Of a stretch of DNA of 64,000 bases, positions 48,501 through 58,012 are shown piece after piece (the first letter of the stretch is position 1; each line of letters begins with the position of its first letter). The DNA is taken from NCBI GenBank assembly GCA_947396885.1, contig OX377206.1, positions 83,759,960 through 83,823,959 of the forward strand, read 5' to 3'. The notes beneath the pieces were generated by a model. The model was not told the origin of the DNA. It searched no databases and saw nothing but the letters and a program-made list of their open reading frames with translations. The position numbers and the translations under genes are program-made. The DNA comes from Heligmosomoides polygyrus polygyrus (taxonomy: Eukaryota > Nematoda > Chromadorea > Rhabditida > Heligmosomidae).

Positions 48501-51500
48501 ACTGTCCACATGTATCTCGAAGGATCCTCGCTTAACATGGAGAACTATATGAAAGAGTGGGAGCCCTCCAGGGAAAATTACAGGCCATTTGATGGACTAT
48601 CACCTCGAGACAACATCAAAACGACACTGGGTCCTTAGCCGGTGAGTTGTCGGGAGGAAGGACAAAGAACGAAGAGAACACAGGAGTGCATCCCTAGGAA
48701 CGTAAAGCACCCTCGGAGGAGTACTCCAACAGGAAGGGCGAATTCGTTCATCGTGCAGATGAACCGACTGCCGTTTCATTTGGGGAGGGAACTAGGATCT
48801 ATCCTAGTCGGAAGTAGCCTCTTGTCGCCAAATGAAACAAAATAAAAATTTTCTTAGCCAAGCGGTGGAAAACGAAATTATGATGAAAGGATCGCTTCAA
48901 ACGAGTTTTGTGACGGAACTCCAGTAACAACGTTGTGTTAAACAACAAGGGACAGCCAACGATATAAACCGATGCTATCATCCACATGACGAATGAAGAG
49001 GAGCGTCTGCGTGCAAAGTACCTGTCAAACTTTGAACAAAAGGGTGTACTGTAAAGTACCTCTGAACACTTATTCACCAAGTTCAGGAAAAGCATCCATA
49101 CCTTCAAGGTACTTCAGTCATTGGTGGACACGTATGCGCGACGTATTTTTATTTCTACGTGGAACAAAACTGCTAGAAATGCGTTTGTTGTGCAGGTAAA
49201 GGATAAGGAAAAAGGACGGCGTTACTCAATCCCTTTTGGGATGTGCCACGCATTCTACTTCTACGGGATGTCGTGGAGGCGATTTGAATGCGTATTTGGC
49301 CATACAATAACATGCGGTGGCCAGCCGATGAACATGTCAGCGCTCTATCCTTCCCAGACAAGTCTGGTACCAACTCAGTGACCCCGGAGGGATGGAAGGC
49401 TTGGTTGGCCTGGGCGGAAATCCGAACCATGAACCTGGTATCAAGTGCACGCGACAGCCGGCGCCTCCTCCGACTGCGCTACACGCCCCATTGTGCGTGT
49501 TGTGTGGGTACGCCATTAATATCTTTGTTTCCTACCTCACTTGCCCCTTTTCCCAGTTTTTCTCCTGCGTTTTTTTTTGCTCGGGGAGTCCCTCCTTTTC
49601 CGTATCAGTCCAGTTACAAGGCTATGACGATGGAGAAATGTCCTAGAAGACATAAATCTCAAAGAAAGCTTCTGTACAACCAAAGAGCATCAGCTAAATG
49701 AGGCGATTCTAAGAATCTATGTACCACTTCTTCTTTTCAAACAAAGCTTCTCCCCAGAACTCAACATTGCTGTCAGTGCTCATATCGTGGAACTCACACA
49801 ATAGAGGTTCGAATGCGAGGCGCCTCAGCATTCCTTGCATTCGCTGGACCTCGATTCAACGGATTATCATCTCTTCAGATCATTACACGTGGTGTGCGCA
49901 ACCTTCGATGTCTCAGTAACAGACTCATCGACTCCTTTGAGACCAGACCCTGCGACTCCTTGCGTAAGCGAGTCGACAAACCGGCGGAAAGATGCCATCA
50001 GACCGTTGGAAGAAAGTAGAGACCCTATCGATTGAGACCGTAGGAAGAAGGGTTGAACCTATCGATTGACTTAGTGTTGCCGGTAAGAATGAAAAGGTTT
50101 CTGATGAGGTGTAAGCATAAGCATAAGATTACCGTGGAAAACATTAGAAACACTATTTTTATGGTTTCGCCTTAAGAAACAGATTCGAAAAAAATTGCAG
50201 ATAAAATCGAGTGGTCAGAACTTTTAGCAAACAAAATTATGTGGAAAAGGAAGGGAACAGACTTCCGCAAAGGTAAAAAAGTGCAGTAGGATAAGTGAGA
50301 AATAGCATGGATGATAAAGGTTTACCCTAACAAATATACTTCCAGCAATTCTAGGACCACCACAAAATGCGGCAGAAAGAAAAGGTTTCAAGAAAGTTCA
50401 ATAAAAAAGTAAAAAGCACAATAAATAAATAAATAAATGAGCGTAAAGATAAAGGGCGGCGTTAAACCCAACCCATGTTTGGAATGTGTTCACTGCAAAA
50501 TCCTGATTTTATATGCATCGCGGAGTGTGAAGCTAAAACTTGTAGAAAGACTGTCAACTTGAGATGTCCCCTGGTTTCAATGACACATAACTTAGAAAAT
50601 ATGAACTTTAAGCACGCAGAGTTATCTAGTAGCTCAAGCCAACCTCGTTCGACATGACATCCATAGACCACTTTGCAGCCACTGTTGCAGTTCTCTGGCG
50701 TAGACGACCTGAAATCCACAAAAGCGTGACTAATTACTAAAAATTTCTAGGCATATATTGAATAAATCTAAATGCATTTAATTTAAGTATTTAAGCAACT
50801 TGAAACGTAGGCATCAACTATTCGACCTGGTTTGCGCCATGAACTATAATTCACCAAGGTATCTTAGACACGCTTCGAATTCGTACATTGTCTATATTTG
50901 TCTTATCGTCGACGTCTGGTGGAGGAAAGAAGCATGGATGGCACCACTTAACTGACAACAATTCGGGGTATGGAACTCCTTGTTTTGGGTGCGAATGTCA
51001 GACTTAGCAGCAATCAGTTATGCGTGCAAGAGCAGTACTGGCTACTAACTGTGTCCATAGGTGAGAGGAACTAAAAATTCTCTCAAAGGCTTTCTATATT
51101 TTCAATACAAATTAAATAGAATCGGTGAATTGGCACCAGACTTGTCTCGGAAGGGTAAGACACTGACTTGTCTACCAGAATTGTGTAGACCAAATACACA
51201 TTCAAATCGTCTCTAAGGCACCCCCACAGAAGTAGAATACGTGGCGCATCCCAAAAGGGAGTGATTAACGCCGTCTTTATCCATTTTAAACCGAAAATTA
51301 AATAAAGGCGAGTTCATTATGGCATGCTGTTTATAACTAAGGATATGCTTAGAATTTTTAACGTTTAGCGATAAAAACAAATCAAAGTTGTGACAAAACT
51401 TCTGAAAAAGGGAAGGATAAAGGCGCCGTCACTTAATCCTTTTTGGGATGCCTCACGTATTCTACGTCTACAAGATGAGGAAGCAATTTTAGTGCGTACT

Positions 51501-52314
51501 TGGCGGCCTGTGGTGGCCAGCCGATGACCAATTCAGTGCCTTATCCTTCTCATACGATTCTGCTGCCAATTCACCGACCCCTGAAGGGTAGAAGAACCTG
51601 CGAACCAAGAACCACGAATAGGAGTTTACGCGACACCCGGTTGCGCTAGCATGCGCCCGTGAGAACAATAGCTTGTACATAATAATGTTGCGGGATTCTG
51701 ATTGATCCCGGAAGTCTATTTTTCCTTGAAAATGACTCATGAACAGTGAAAAAAGATTAAAAGGATGATAGGAAAAAAAGAACGCTGAGAATGGAAGAAG
51801 AAATACAAAGACACTCTACTTAACTGAAGATCCAGAAATTAATGCAAAGAAATAGAATTTATTTATTTATTTATTTATTTATAGATTCAAGAGAATGAGC
51901 TCTACGATCTGACGACAATGAAAACGAGAATCAAGAGATGCGTAGAAGGGAAAATGAATAAAAGCACATCACAACATTTTCAGTTTTTCGGTCGCCAGAG
52001 TCATCTTACGCGTATCGAATAGGCAACTAAACTAAACTAATAAACAACCAACAGGCAACCTTTATTTTCTATTAAATTAGAGCTGTAATATAAAATAAGC
52101 AAGAAAGGTTCGCTGCGCTACTGTCTTCGGATGAAGCTTCGTACAATTCCCTAAGAAAGAGTGAGAAAGAAATTCCCCTTGAAAAATATTACCAGGAGTG
52201 TCATGCTCTTCTTACCTGCCAAGCCGGTGTCGCTAAGGCGATAAAGGTAGCGATCAGTCCTAGCACTGTGCAAACGACAGCAGGAACTTGCATCAGCAGA
52301 ATAGGTGACGCCAT
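36594..52314 (-). CDS. Clc-like / claudin-like four-transmembrane protein (gene B), 6 exons over 15.7 kb
   Basis: Exons on minus: 52314-52216, 50708-50644, 45968-45865, 45203-45063, 45007-44913, 36785-36594. All junctions are GT-AG and phases agree (696 nt, 231 aa). The protein starts MASPILLMQVPAVVCTVLGL; TM1 is about residues 10-31. The first loop has WLQSGLWMSC and a second Cys (GMYMCSYSF). TM2 is SLFHVFLVAQLSAILSLVVY, TM3 is about IAVAILAALTALISCGALIT, and TM4 is YVAFCGFIFYFLSFCFSLAY. The tail is polar (GPTNGSHGDVGQKAVSYSS) and ends FIRKSC. It is a tandem paralogue of gene A: introns 1, 3, 4 and 5 share phases 0,1,1,0, while intron 2 differs (phase 2 against 0). Introns are swollen by SINEs, and intron 5 (8.1 kb) also holds the 3.95-kb palindromic element. 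Confidence 0.85.
36988..37255 (+). repeat. tRNA-derived SINE, full-length but diverged
   Basis: Head GGCGCGTGGTAACGCAGTAG, B box GGTTCGAATTTTCC, middle GAATTGGTACCAGAC and GCCGCAAGTCATTG; the tail is decayed. It lies in intron 5 of gene B. Confidence 0.75.
37590..37852 (+). repeat. tRNA-derived SINE
   Basis: B box GGTTCCTGGTTCGAATTTCC, then GGCCACCGCAAGTCATTG and GGCGCATCCCAAAAGG, ending in the TATCCTTATCC tail. The A-box end is truncated. Confidence 0.75.
38035..38105 (-). repeat. SINE, left part, interrupted by the palindromic element
   Basis: Tail and terminal section (GGATGCGCCACGCATTCTA) of a minus-strand SINE that resumes at 42055. Confidence 0.75.
38106..42054. mobile_element. 3.95-kb palindromic (foldback) transposon with TA target duplication
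   Basis: The ends are perfect inverted repeats CAATACCGCTCGCGCCGCAC... and mirrored ...GGCGCGAGCGGTATTG. Removing the element and one TA restores an uninterrupted SINE (GCATTCTA + CTTCTACGGG), which proves the boundaries and a TA duplication. Arms of about 1.3 kb (38106-39410 and about 40690-42054) are highly similar, with a second, inner inverted section to about 40010 and 40366. The left arm has an extra partial copy of the inner unit (about 39460-39780). Each arm has three degenerate units of about 150 bp ending in TTTCAATCGAGGGG with poly-G runs. TGACGTCA occurs four times (39299, 39977, 40441, 40828). I see no transposase; open frames in the arms are mirror images of each other. Confidence 0.9.
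42055..42300 (-). repeat. SINE, right part, interrupted by the palindromic element
   Basis: Continues the copy begun at 38035: TACTTCTACGGGATGTCG through the tRNA-like head (CAGGAACCTGG, GCGACAGCCGGC). Confidence 0.75.
43874..43980 (+). repeat. tRNA-derived SINE, 3' part only
   Basis: From CCAAATACGCATTC to the GTCCTTTATCC tail; 5'-truncated. Confidence 0.7.
46100..46492 (+). repeat. tRNA-derived SINE (46200-46492, plus) beside a minus fragment (46100-46190)
   Basis: The plus copy runs from GGCGCGTGGAGGCGCC through GAATTGGTACCAGAC to a doubled CCTTTATCC tail. The preceding fragment is the end section in the opposite sense. Both lie in intron 2 of gene B. Confidence 0.8.
46960..47035 (+). 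repeat. tRNA-derived SINE, terminal fragment
   Basis: Only GCAGAATGCGTGGCACATCCC and a CTTTTATCC-type tail remain. Confidence 0.5.
47107..47303. repeat. Cluster of ATTCGAAT-type palindromes
   Basis: More than fifteen TTCGAA/TTCGAG cores occur in about 200 bp at irregular spacing. Similar but sparser cores occur at about 45400-45450 and 45700-45800. It behaves as a low-complexity palindromic repeat. Minus open frames through it (FECSKIRVFRMYSKFEC) are repeat artefacts. Confidence 0.6.
47599..47889 (+). repeat. tRNA-derived SINE, full-length reference copy
   Basis: Best-preserved plus copy: A box GTGTAGCGCAGTCGG at its start, B box region GGTTCCTGGTTCGG, GAATTGGTACCAGAC, GGCTGGCCACCGCAAGTC, then the CCTTTGTCCTTATCC tail. 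Length is about 290 bp. Confidence 0.85.
48046..48330 (-). repeat. tRNA-derived SINE, diverged
   Basis: GGGATGCACCAGGCATTGTAC, GATGGCCAGCCG and CGACTGCGCTA mark the family. It is more diverged than its neighbours and so older. Confidence 0.65.
49200..49490 (-). repeat. tRNA-derived SINE, full-length
   Basis: Complete minus copy from the GGATAAGGAAAAAGGACGG tail to the A box CTGCGCTACACG. Confidence 0.85.
50415..50490. repeat. AAAT tail next to a SINE tail fragment
   Basis: Five AAAT units (50415-50437), then GATAAAGGGCGGCGTTAAA, the tail of a minus SINE that is cut off after about 40 bases. Confidence 0.5.
51119..51282 (+). repeat. tRNA-derived SINE, 5'-truncated
   Basis: From GGTGAATTGGCACCAGAC to GTCTTTATCC, in intron 1 of gene B. 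Confidence 0.7.
51412..51660 (-). repeat. tRNA-derived SINE, diverged
   Basis: From the GGATAAAGGCGCCGTC tail to GCGCTAGCATGCGCCCG on minus, in intron 1 of gene B. Confidence 0.7.
51857..51883 (-). repeat. TTTA microsatellite, tail of a minus-strand LINE fragment
   Basis: About seven ATTT units. On minus this is the AAAT tail seen at CR1-like LINE ends. No RT sequence is adjacent. Confidence 0.45.
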
Positions 52315-52329
52315 CGGAGTAGTACAATC

Positions 52330-52338
52330 CTGCAACCG
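52330..52338 (-). promoter_or_regulatory. Probable SL trans-splice acceptor of gene B
   Basis: The minus strand reads TCGGTTGCAG, 15 bases before the ATG at 52314. It is weaker than TTTCAG, so an upstream cis exon is an alternative. Confidence 0.4.
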
Positions 52339-52399
52339 AGAATTCGAGGCGTGTTTCCATGAGAACTCCTGCTTCAGAGCAAATCAATAGCAGAGCTGA

Positions 52400-53090
52400 C
52401 ATTGTCCTCGCTTGCAATACGACCAGGTAGAGAATGCTTCCGTAACAAGGCCGATAAAGGATGGCAAAACCAGCTAAACAACACCATGCGTGTTGTCTCC
52501 TTGCGGCGATGCTCTAGTGACAAAAAAGGAACGAAGGAATGGGTTTCGCGGGGATTCGGGTGCAAATAGTGTCGTCGGATTCAGTGGAGAGGCGCCCCGC
52601 AGCTGTTGTATAGCCAGGGCAGTCCGGCACATGGAAAGGGCCTTTTCGGGTGTCGGAGGAACAGCAGGTGATCGTCGACGGCACACGTGAACAACGTGTT
52701 GCAGGTGGTTCGATCGATCGACCTTGACGTAGTAGTCCGCGCAGCCACCGGCGGACAAAGGGTTGTCTACTGGAAGACGACGTCGGTGGTCGTCGGCTGG
52801 ATGGTCCGCGACGTCGTCTAAATCACGAAACGCTTAGAGGCCGCCCGCCATTGTCATCAACCAGTTCTCGCGTGTCACTGTTTGATGAGCTCGAGATGCA
52901 CACCTTGTATTAGGTCGGAAGGAACGTCTTGTCTGATTTCGAGATTCGTATTCAAAAATTCATAACTCAGCTCAGAGGGTAACTTGCCACTCAGACAAAA
53001 TATCACGAATATACGCGGCACTGCGATCGACGTGATGGGTGTTTAGAGCTTTGAGCTGCCTTGAAAATCATATTAATTTCCGGCTTGAAA
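52400..53090. other. Intergenic upstream of gene B
   Basis: GC-rich stretch with overlapping spurious frames (52374-52758). No supported feature. Confidence 0.45.
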
Positions 53091-53097
53091 GCATAGG

Positions 53098-53220
53098 AGG
53101 TTGGTTCAACACTATATTAATTCAATTCTCATTTCATATTTAAGCTTACTATGGCTGCTCCGTACGCAGTACGCTTAATTATGAAATGAGAATTGAATTA
53201 ATATAGTGTTGAACCAACCT
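53098..53220. mobile_element. Near-perfect palindromic MITE
   Basis: Arms of about 40 bases (AGGTTGGTTCAACACTATAT... and its exact mirror) flank a loop of about 40 bases. The palindrome extends outward into GCATAG / CTATGC with one interruption. The near absence of mismatches suggests recent insertion or ongoing hairpin-mediated correction. Confidence 0.75.
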
Positions 53221-53228
53221 ATGCTTCA

Positions 53229-53340
53229 GGCGCGTGTAGCGCAGTCTGAGGAGGCACCGACTGTCGCCTGCACCCGATATCAGGTTCCTGGTTCGGATTC
53301 CCCGCCCAGGCGAACTAAGCCTTCTATCCCTTTGGGGTCG
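53229..53340 (+). repeat. SINE, 5' half, interrupted by a LINE
   Basis: GGCGCGTGTAGCGCAGTCTG through GGTTCGGATTCCCCGCC to TTTGGGGTCG. The rest of the same copy resumes at 54200 (AATTGGTACCAGAC). Confidence 0.8.
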
Positions 53341-54199
53341 TTACATTTATTTATTTATTTATTATATACGTGGATAACCACGCGATTAAATATAACAACA
53401 CTCAACAAACTACAATCCAGTGTAAAAGAGAATGGAATTGAAAAATAACAGGCAACACTAGTACTATTCATAACACAAACAAGCTCTCTAGGTGAATGGC
53501 AACTAACAAGATTCCTGGAGATACCGGTCGACTAATATTTTGTATTGCCTTATTGAATTTGGCAACTTGTTTTTCTTGGAGAATCTCAGGAATTCGATGC
53601 CGGCTCGACTAGTAAAGACGAAGACCTTACGTTACTTCTTGCTCTGGGAATCTGGATTTTCCACTGCCCACCCTTGTGTTAGAAGGGGAAATTGAATAAA
53701 ATTCTTGAAGTGAAAGGCACAGCATACCGTTTTGCAACTTGTACATCATGATCAGATTACTTTCTTCTGCGACAGGCATGACTGCGCAAGTTAAAAACTT
53801 GATTTCTCTTAACCGCTGATGGTATGGCGGCGTAGTCCAAACCATAAACTCTTATCCATAGCTTCCTGGTAAAGCTGTTTTGTACAGATTCAAGCCTGAC
53901 GATTTCTCGCTTGCACTTAGGATTGAATATAGTGGCGCCGTACTCTAATATAGGTCTAACATACGCTTTATATGCTAGCAATAAATGAACAACAGAATTT
54001 GTTCGTAGTGCCTTAAATACACTGCATACAACTCTATCAGCCTTTTTTGCTATGACTTCACAGTGATCTTTGAATGAAAGTTTTGAGTCTAAAATGAATC
54101 CAAGATCACGCAAACTATCAGCATTGTTAAGTGCTAACTCTCCAGTGTGATAGTTGTTCCTATTATGCCAGATGATGTTCCTATTGTTCCTATTATTAT
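53341..54199 (-). pseudogene. 5'-truncated CR1-like LINE inserted in a SINE
   Basis: On minus the frame reads NADSLRDLGFILDSKLSFKDHC, AYKAYVRPILEYGATIFNP and LESVQNSFTRKLWIRVYGLD, the post-catalytic part of the reverse transcriptase. A frameshift at about 53760-53845 leads to NLIMMYKLQNGM. Its 3' end on minus has a CGTGG TTAT CCACG hairpin (about 53371-53385) and an AAAT tail (53344-53364). The catalytic core is missing. It splits a plus-strand SINE cleanly. Confidence 0.85.
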
Positions 54200-54380
54200 G
54201 AATTGGTACCAGACTTGTCTGGGAAGGATAAAACACTGACTTGTACATCGGCTGGCCACCGCATGTCATTGTATGGCCATATACGCATTCGACATGCCTC
54301 CACGACATCCCGTAGAAGTAGAATGCGTGGCGCATCCCAAAAAGGATTGAATAACGCCGTCTTTTATCCTTTATTTATCC
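54200..54380 (+). repeat. SINE, 3' half, interrupted by a LINE
   Basis: From AATTGGTACCAGACTTGTC to CTTTTATCCTTTATTTATCC. Together with 53229-53340 it makes one full SINE. Confidence 0.8.
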
Positions 54381-55039
54381 TTTTATGGCTGCGGCCCTCC
54401 TAGATATGATCGGGATTAAGATCGGAATCCTAGATGTTTCCCTATTCTGGACTGCTCGAAAGTGGTTTCCTCATACATTCGCAATCACGTTATAGCTATA
54501 CTGATTGCTTAACTGACCTCTACACTGTTATCTTACAGTGACACTATTTTCCTGAAACATGATTAGTTTAAATTGACCTATTACAATTACGCTCATTTAA
54601 CGGTCAATCATTGGGCTGCTTTTACCTGGAATTCTGGATGGCTGCAAAGCAATGGAGAAGAAAGAGGAATGAAACACGAGACTGCAGTGCACAGTGATAT
54701 TATGTTCTGCTTTGTGAAAATGTGAAAATATCGCTTCATAGCTTCAGAGCAGCGGAGGACAACATTGCATCTAACAGAAGCCACGTGTTTTAGACCAGCG
54801 CCTCATCAACAACTCTATAGTCTCTTCCTTTTCGACGTTGCAGTACTCTCGGGCTCGTACTGTTTTACAGTCTTTTTTGGATGCAAAATCGCGGCGAGGT
54901 TACTTTGTAAAGGTGCTAGGATCCGCCCGAGCGTCAGCATTCTGTGCCACCACAAAGCAACCACAACTTTGTTGATCAGCGTATGATAACAGAATTTGTG
55001 CAAGTTTGCTTTGCTGTTTATACCTGTTTTATGAGCGCA

Positions 55040-55135
55040 CTTAAAGTGCAGTTATAAATAAATTTCTTCTGGATAGTTTTTTGTTATCAGCAAACGTTCT
55101 ACACTTCACGTTGAATTTGTCTATCCGATATAACA
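55040..55135 (-). pseudogene. Small inverted copy of LINE RT sequence
   Basis: The complement of 55075-55130 (AGACAAATTCAACGTGAAGTG, GTTTGCTGATAACA) matches the plus sequence at 55343-55385 (AGACAATTCATCGTGAAGTG, GTTTGCTGATGACA). The hAT-like MITE therefore sits between two inverted LINE fragments. Confidence 0.5.
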
Positions 55136-55143
55136 GATCAAAC

Positions 55144-55334
55144 GGTATATGTCGCGTAGGTGAGCAGCATTGGTAGCTTTAAACGCCTAAACCAATCAGA
55201 CCGCATTGTATGGGCATGCCGTTCAGAGAGGGCGTATTCAGTCGGTACCCTGATGGGTTGGCATGCGTTCGGGCTGTGCTCTGTTTGGTTAGCGCTCCCA
55301 CCTACCAGTGCTGCTCACCTACGCGACATATACC
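55144..55334. mobile_element. hAT-like MITE with 8-bp target duplication
   Basis: Terminal inverted repeats of 33 bases with one mismatch (GGTATATGTCGCGTAGGTGA...). Flanked by GATCAAAC on both sides (55136-55143 and 55335-55342). The 191-bp element has no coding capacity. Confidence 0.8.
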
Positions 55335-55342
55335 GATCAAAC

Positions 55343-55600
55343 AGACAATTCATCGTGAAGTGTGGAATGTTTGCTGATGACAGAAAACTATACAAAATAC
55401 AAGCCGGAGGACTTCTCGGCTTTGCAAATTAAATTAATAAATTGTTAATTAAGTTAAATGTTAAAGAGATTGTTGAATGATCTGACAAGCGGAAACTGTC
55501 TCTGTCTGCTCCAAGAACTAGTGTTCTTCATCTTGGTAGTTCGGAGCCAACTGTAGGTAGATACAGCCCAATGCTAGGTGGCACCCGTATATGTAATAAC
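55343..55600 (+). pseudogene. CR1-like LINE remnant with altered catalytic box
   Basis: Plus frames read KCGMFADDRKLYK (RT catalytic FADD box) and, after a frameshift, KRKLSLSAPRTSVLHLGSSE. Both are typical of the palm/thumb of CR1-like elements. There are multiple breaks. Confidence 0.65.
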
Positions 55601-55680
55601 ATAGTGTCTATAGGTCACAATGTAATTTTTTGTAGACATGAAACATACTGTACTATACTTTCTTACTGTTGTCCTGTTGA

Positions 55681-56310
55681 TCATCGACTTGCTCGAGTGG
55701 GCACCAGCAGCGTCTCCATTCGTCCTTTTCGCGTGCCAGAGTGATGCAATGAATCCTCCTCGCTCGAGGGACACGAAGATCGGTCGTTCAGGACTTTCAC
55801 GAAGAAATCCGACCAACGCGTTGGTGAGCGTCCCGGTGTTCTCTTGACATCCCGCGGAAGCCAGTCGGTAACGGCTCTCGTCCAGCGGGTGTCTGCGAAG
55901 CGCATTACGTGACCGGCCCACCTAATTTTCGACAACTTGGCCCACGCGACAGCGTCTCTGGTCTTCGAACGTCGGCGAAGCTCGGAACTCCGGAGGCCTT
56001 CTCTCACTTGCGTGAGTCGTGTCACCCCGAGCATCGTCCTCTCGATTCCACGCTGCGCGACGCTGATCGCGTGTTCATCCTGCTTTCGTATAGCCCAGGC
56101 CTCTGAGGCGTATGTTAGGCCAGGAAGAACGGTAGAGTCGAATAGGTGGGCGTAGAGTCCGACGTTCTTCGTCTTCTTCACGACTTCTTCGACGCTCTTC
56201 AACGCTCCCCAAGCCGCTCGTTTCCTCTTGCTTAGCTCTGGTGCTAGGTCGTTGGCCATTTGTCTTAGATGTTGGCTTAACCAGACACGAAACATATTTT
56301 TACTAATCAC
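55681..56310 (-). pseudogene. RTE-type LINE, C-terminal region (209-codon open frame)
   Basis: The minus frame stays open and reads MANDLAPELSKRKRAAWGAL, TVLPGLTYASEAWAIRKQDE, QRGIERTMLGVTRLTQVREG, KLSKIRWAGHVMRFADTRWT and LPRDVKRTPGRSPTRWSDFF, the conserved RTE C-terminal domain. The RT palm lies upstream and is missing, so it is a 3'-end fragment. It is better preserved than the copy at 8763-9270. Confidence 0.85.
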
Positions 56311-56430
56311 TGTGAAGGCATTGCGATGAAGGCTGAGAGAACTGTTAACAACATATCTAAATCCCTCTCCATGAAAGCAGCACCCAGCCTTTGGTAGGTC
56401 TCCAGTCCTAACCTGAAGGGTATTGTATCT

Positions 56431-56763
56431 TCCTGTATCTTTTGGTATTTAGGGAAAAAAGCGCATTTCCGCCGCTTTTCTATAACTCTCTTCAAACTGA
56501 GTGTTTTGTAGAATAAATCAGATGTACTCAGTGTCGATCTATCTTTCCGACAAGGTATAGTATGCTGTGCCAGGCGGAATGCAGGTCACTGAACTAGCTT
56601 TTTAAATATTTGCTGAGCGTATTTCTTTATCGGGAACACAGCTCTGGGCTAATATGTAATATCTCATTTATTTTGCAAAACATTCCGATTGAAGAAAGTT
56701 ATAGAAAAGCGGCGGACGACGCGTTTTTTGCTTTTTTCTGCAAAAAAACCAAAAGATACGGTC
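56431..56763. repeat. Foldback repeat of unknown class
   Basis: CTTTTGGTATTT...CCGCCGCTTTTCTATAACT (56438-56488) is mirrored by AGTTATAGAAAAGCGGCGG...ACCAAAAG (56697-56757). The arms are about 60 bases with a spacer of about 200. No coding or target duplication was seen. Confidence 0.5.
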
Positions 56764-57190
56764 GGTGTGGTATCACCCAGAGATAAATAGTTCTTATGCG
56801 TTGAATTGTAGTATTTCTTTTTTTGTGTTTTTCATTACGTATAATTGTATTTATTTGTAGGTATAAACAAATGAATAATGAAATAATTAAATATAGATTA
56901 CCTTCTCTTTACATCTTAAAAGAAGCCTTTCAAAGGTTTATGAAAATTAATAAAAAAAAGTTGGAATCGGTTTTGGTGAATTTGTTGTGTGATAGCAAGA
57001 AACAGCTTTGTACCGTCAGAACTAACAATGCCATGATTCGTAGAAGGCAAATTCCGGACACACATATGTATTTTATGTCGATTCCTTAAATTCACGGTTT
57101 GGTTCAACATTTAAAGACGAAGGTGCGCGGACGGGTCGTCATGCAAATACATATGCACTTAATCACTGCCTATTGTAGCCCTCAAGCGCC
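56764..57190. other. AT-rich stretch, nothing recognised
   Basis: A plus frame of 88 codons (56823-57089) is Lys/Asn/Ile-rich and reads as plausible low-complexity coding, but it has no family, splice or start-site support. Confidence 0.35.
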
Positions 57191-58012
57191 TTCAACAAAA
57201 GTGTTCATAAACAAATAACAAATAACGGTCTTTAACCAAAGTAAGATCTGTTGGAACGCTGGACTGCTTCCCATTTATCGGCTATCTAGCCCATCCCACA
57301 GCTGTAGAATTCTTGTGCTTTTGAAGCCAAGAATCCTTGGAGGTGCATTTTGACATTGTCCACATTAATAAATCGTCCTCCAACCAAGAAGTGCTGCAGC
57401 GTGCTATAAAGGTACTAGTCATTTGGCGCACAGCCTGTGCTGTAAGGTGGGTAAGTTAGACGCTCCCAGTTAAGGTCTTCAATTTTTTGAAGCTTCCGAT
57501 TCGTGACGTGTGATCTGGCGTTATCCTGCTGATAGATAATTCTGCTTCTGAGAATCTGTCTGAACCGATTCCAGCGGAGTTCAGCCTGCGCGCGGCCAGG
57601 CTGAGAAGAGTAGATATCAGCAGTAATGCTGGAATCGTTCTTGACGAGCTCCCAGAAGTTAATACCTTCTTGACACCACCAAACGGAGGGAACCTAGCGA
57701 ACCGGACGCCTCAAAAAATAGAAGACCTTGACTGGGAGCGTCAAACTCATCCACCTTACAGCCCAGACCTTGCGCCGAGTGACTACCACAATTTTAGTTC
57801 GGTGCAGTACTTCTTGGTTGGAAGACGATTTATTAATGCGGACCGGGTCAAAATGCACTTCCAAAGATTCTTGGCCTTAAAAGCACAATAATTCTATAGC
57901 CGTGAGATAGACCAGTTGCCTGATATATGGAAAGCACTTCTGCGTTCCGAGGGATCTTATTTTCATTAAAGACTTCCATTAGTTATTTGTTCATAAACAC
58001 TTTTGCTGAAGA
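57191..58012. mobile_element. Palindromic pair of mariner 3' halves
   Basis: Two mariner-type transposase C-terminal halves lie head to head. On minus (about 57665-57300): INFWELVKNDS, IIYQQDNARSHVTNRKLQ (second Asp block), then PPYSTGCAPND in place of PPYSPDLAPSD, and HFLVGGRFINVDNV. On plus (57670-57891): IEDLDWERQTHPPYSPDLAP (third Asp block) and YFLVGRRFINADRVKMHF. Both outer ends carry the same terminal repeat (AAAAGTGTTCATAAACAAAT at 57197; mirrored TTGTTCATAAACACTTTT at about 57987-58005). It could still present two transposase-binding ends although both coding halves are incomplete. Confidence 0.75.
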
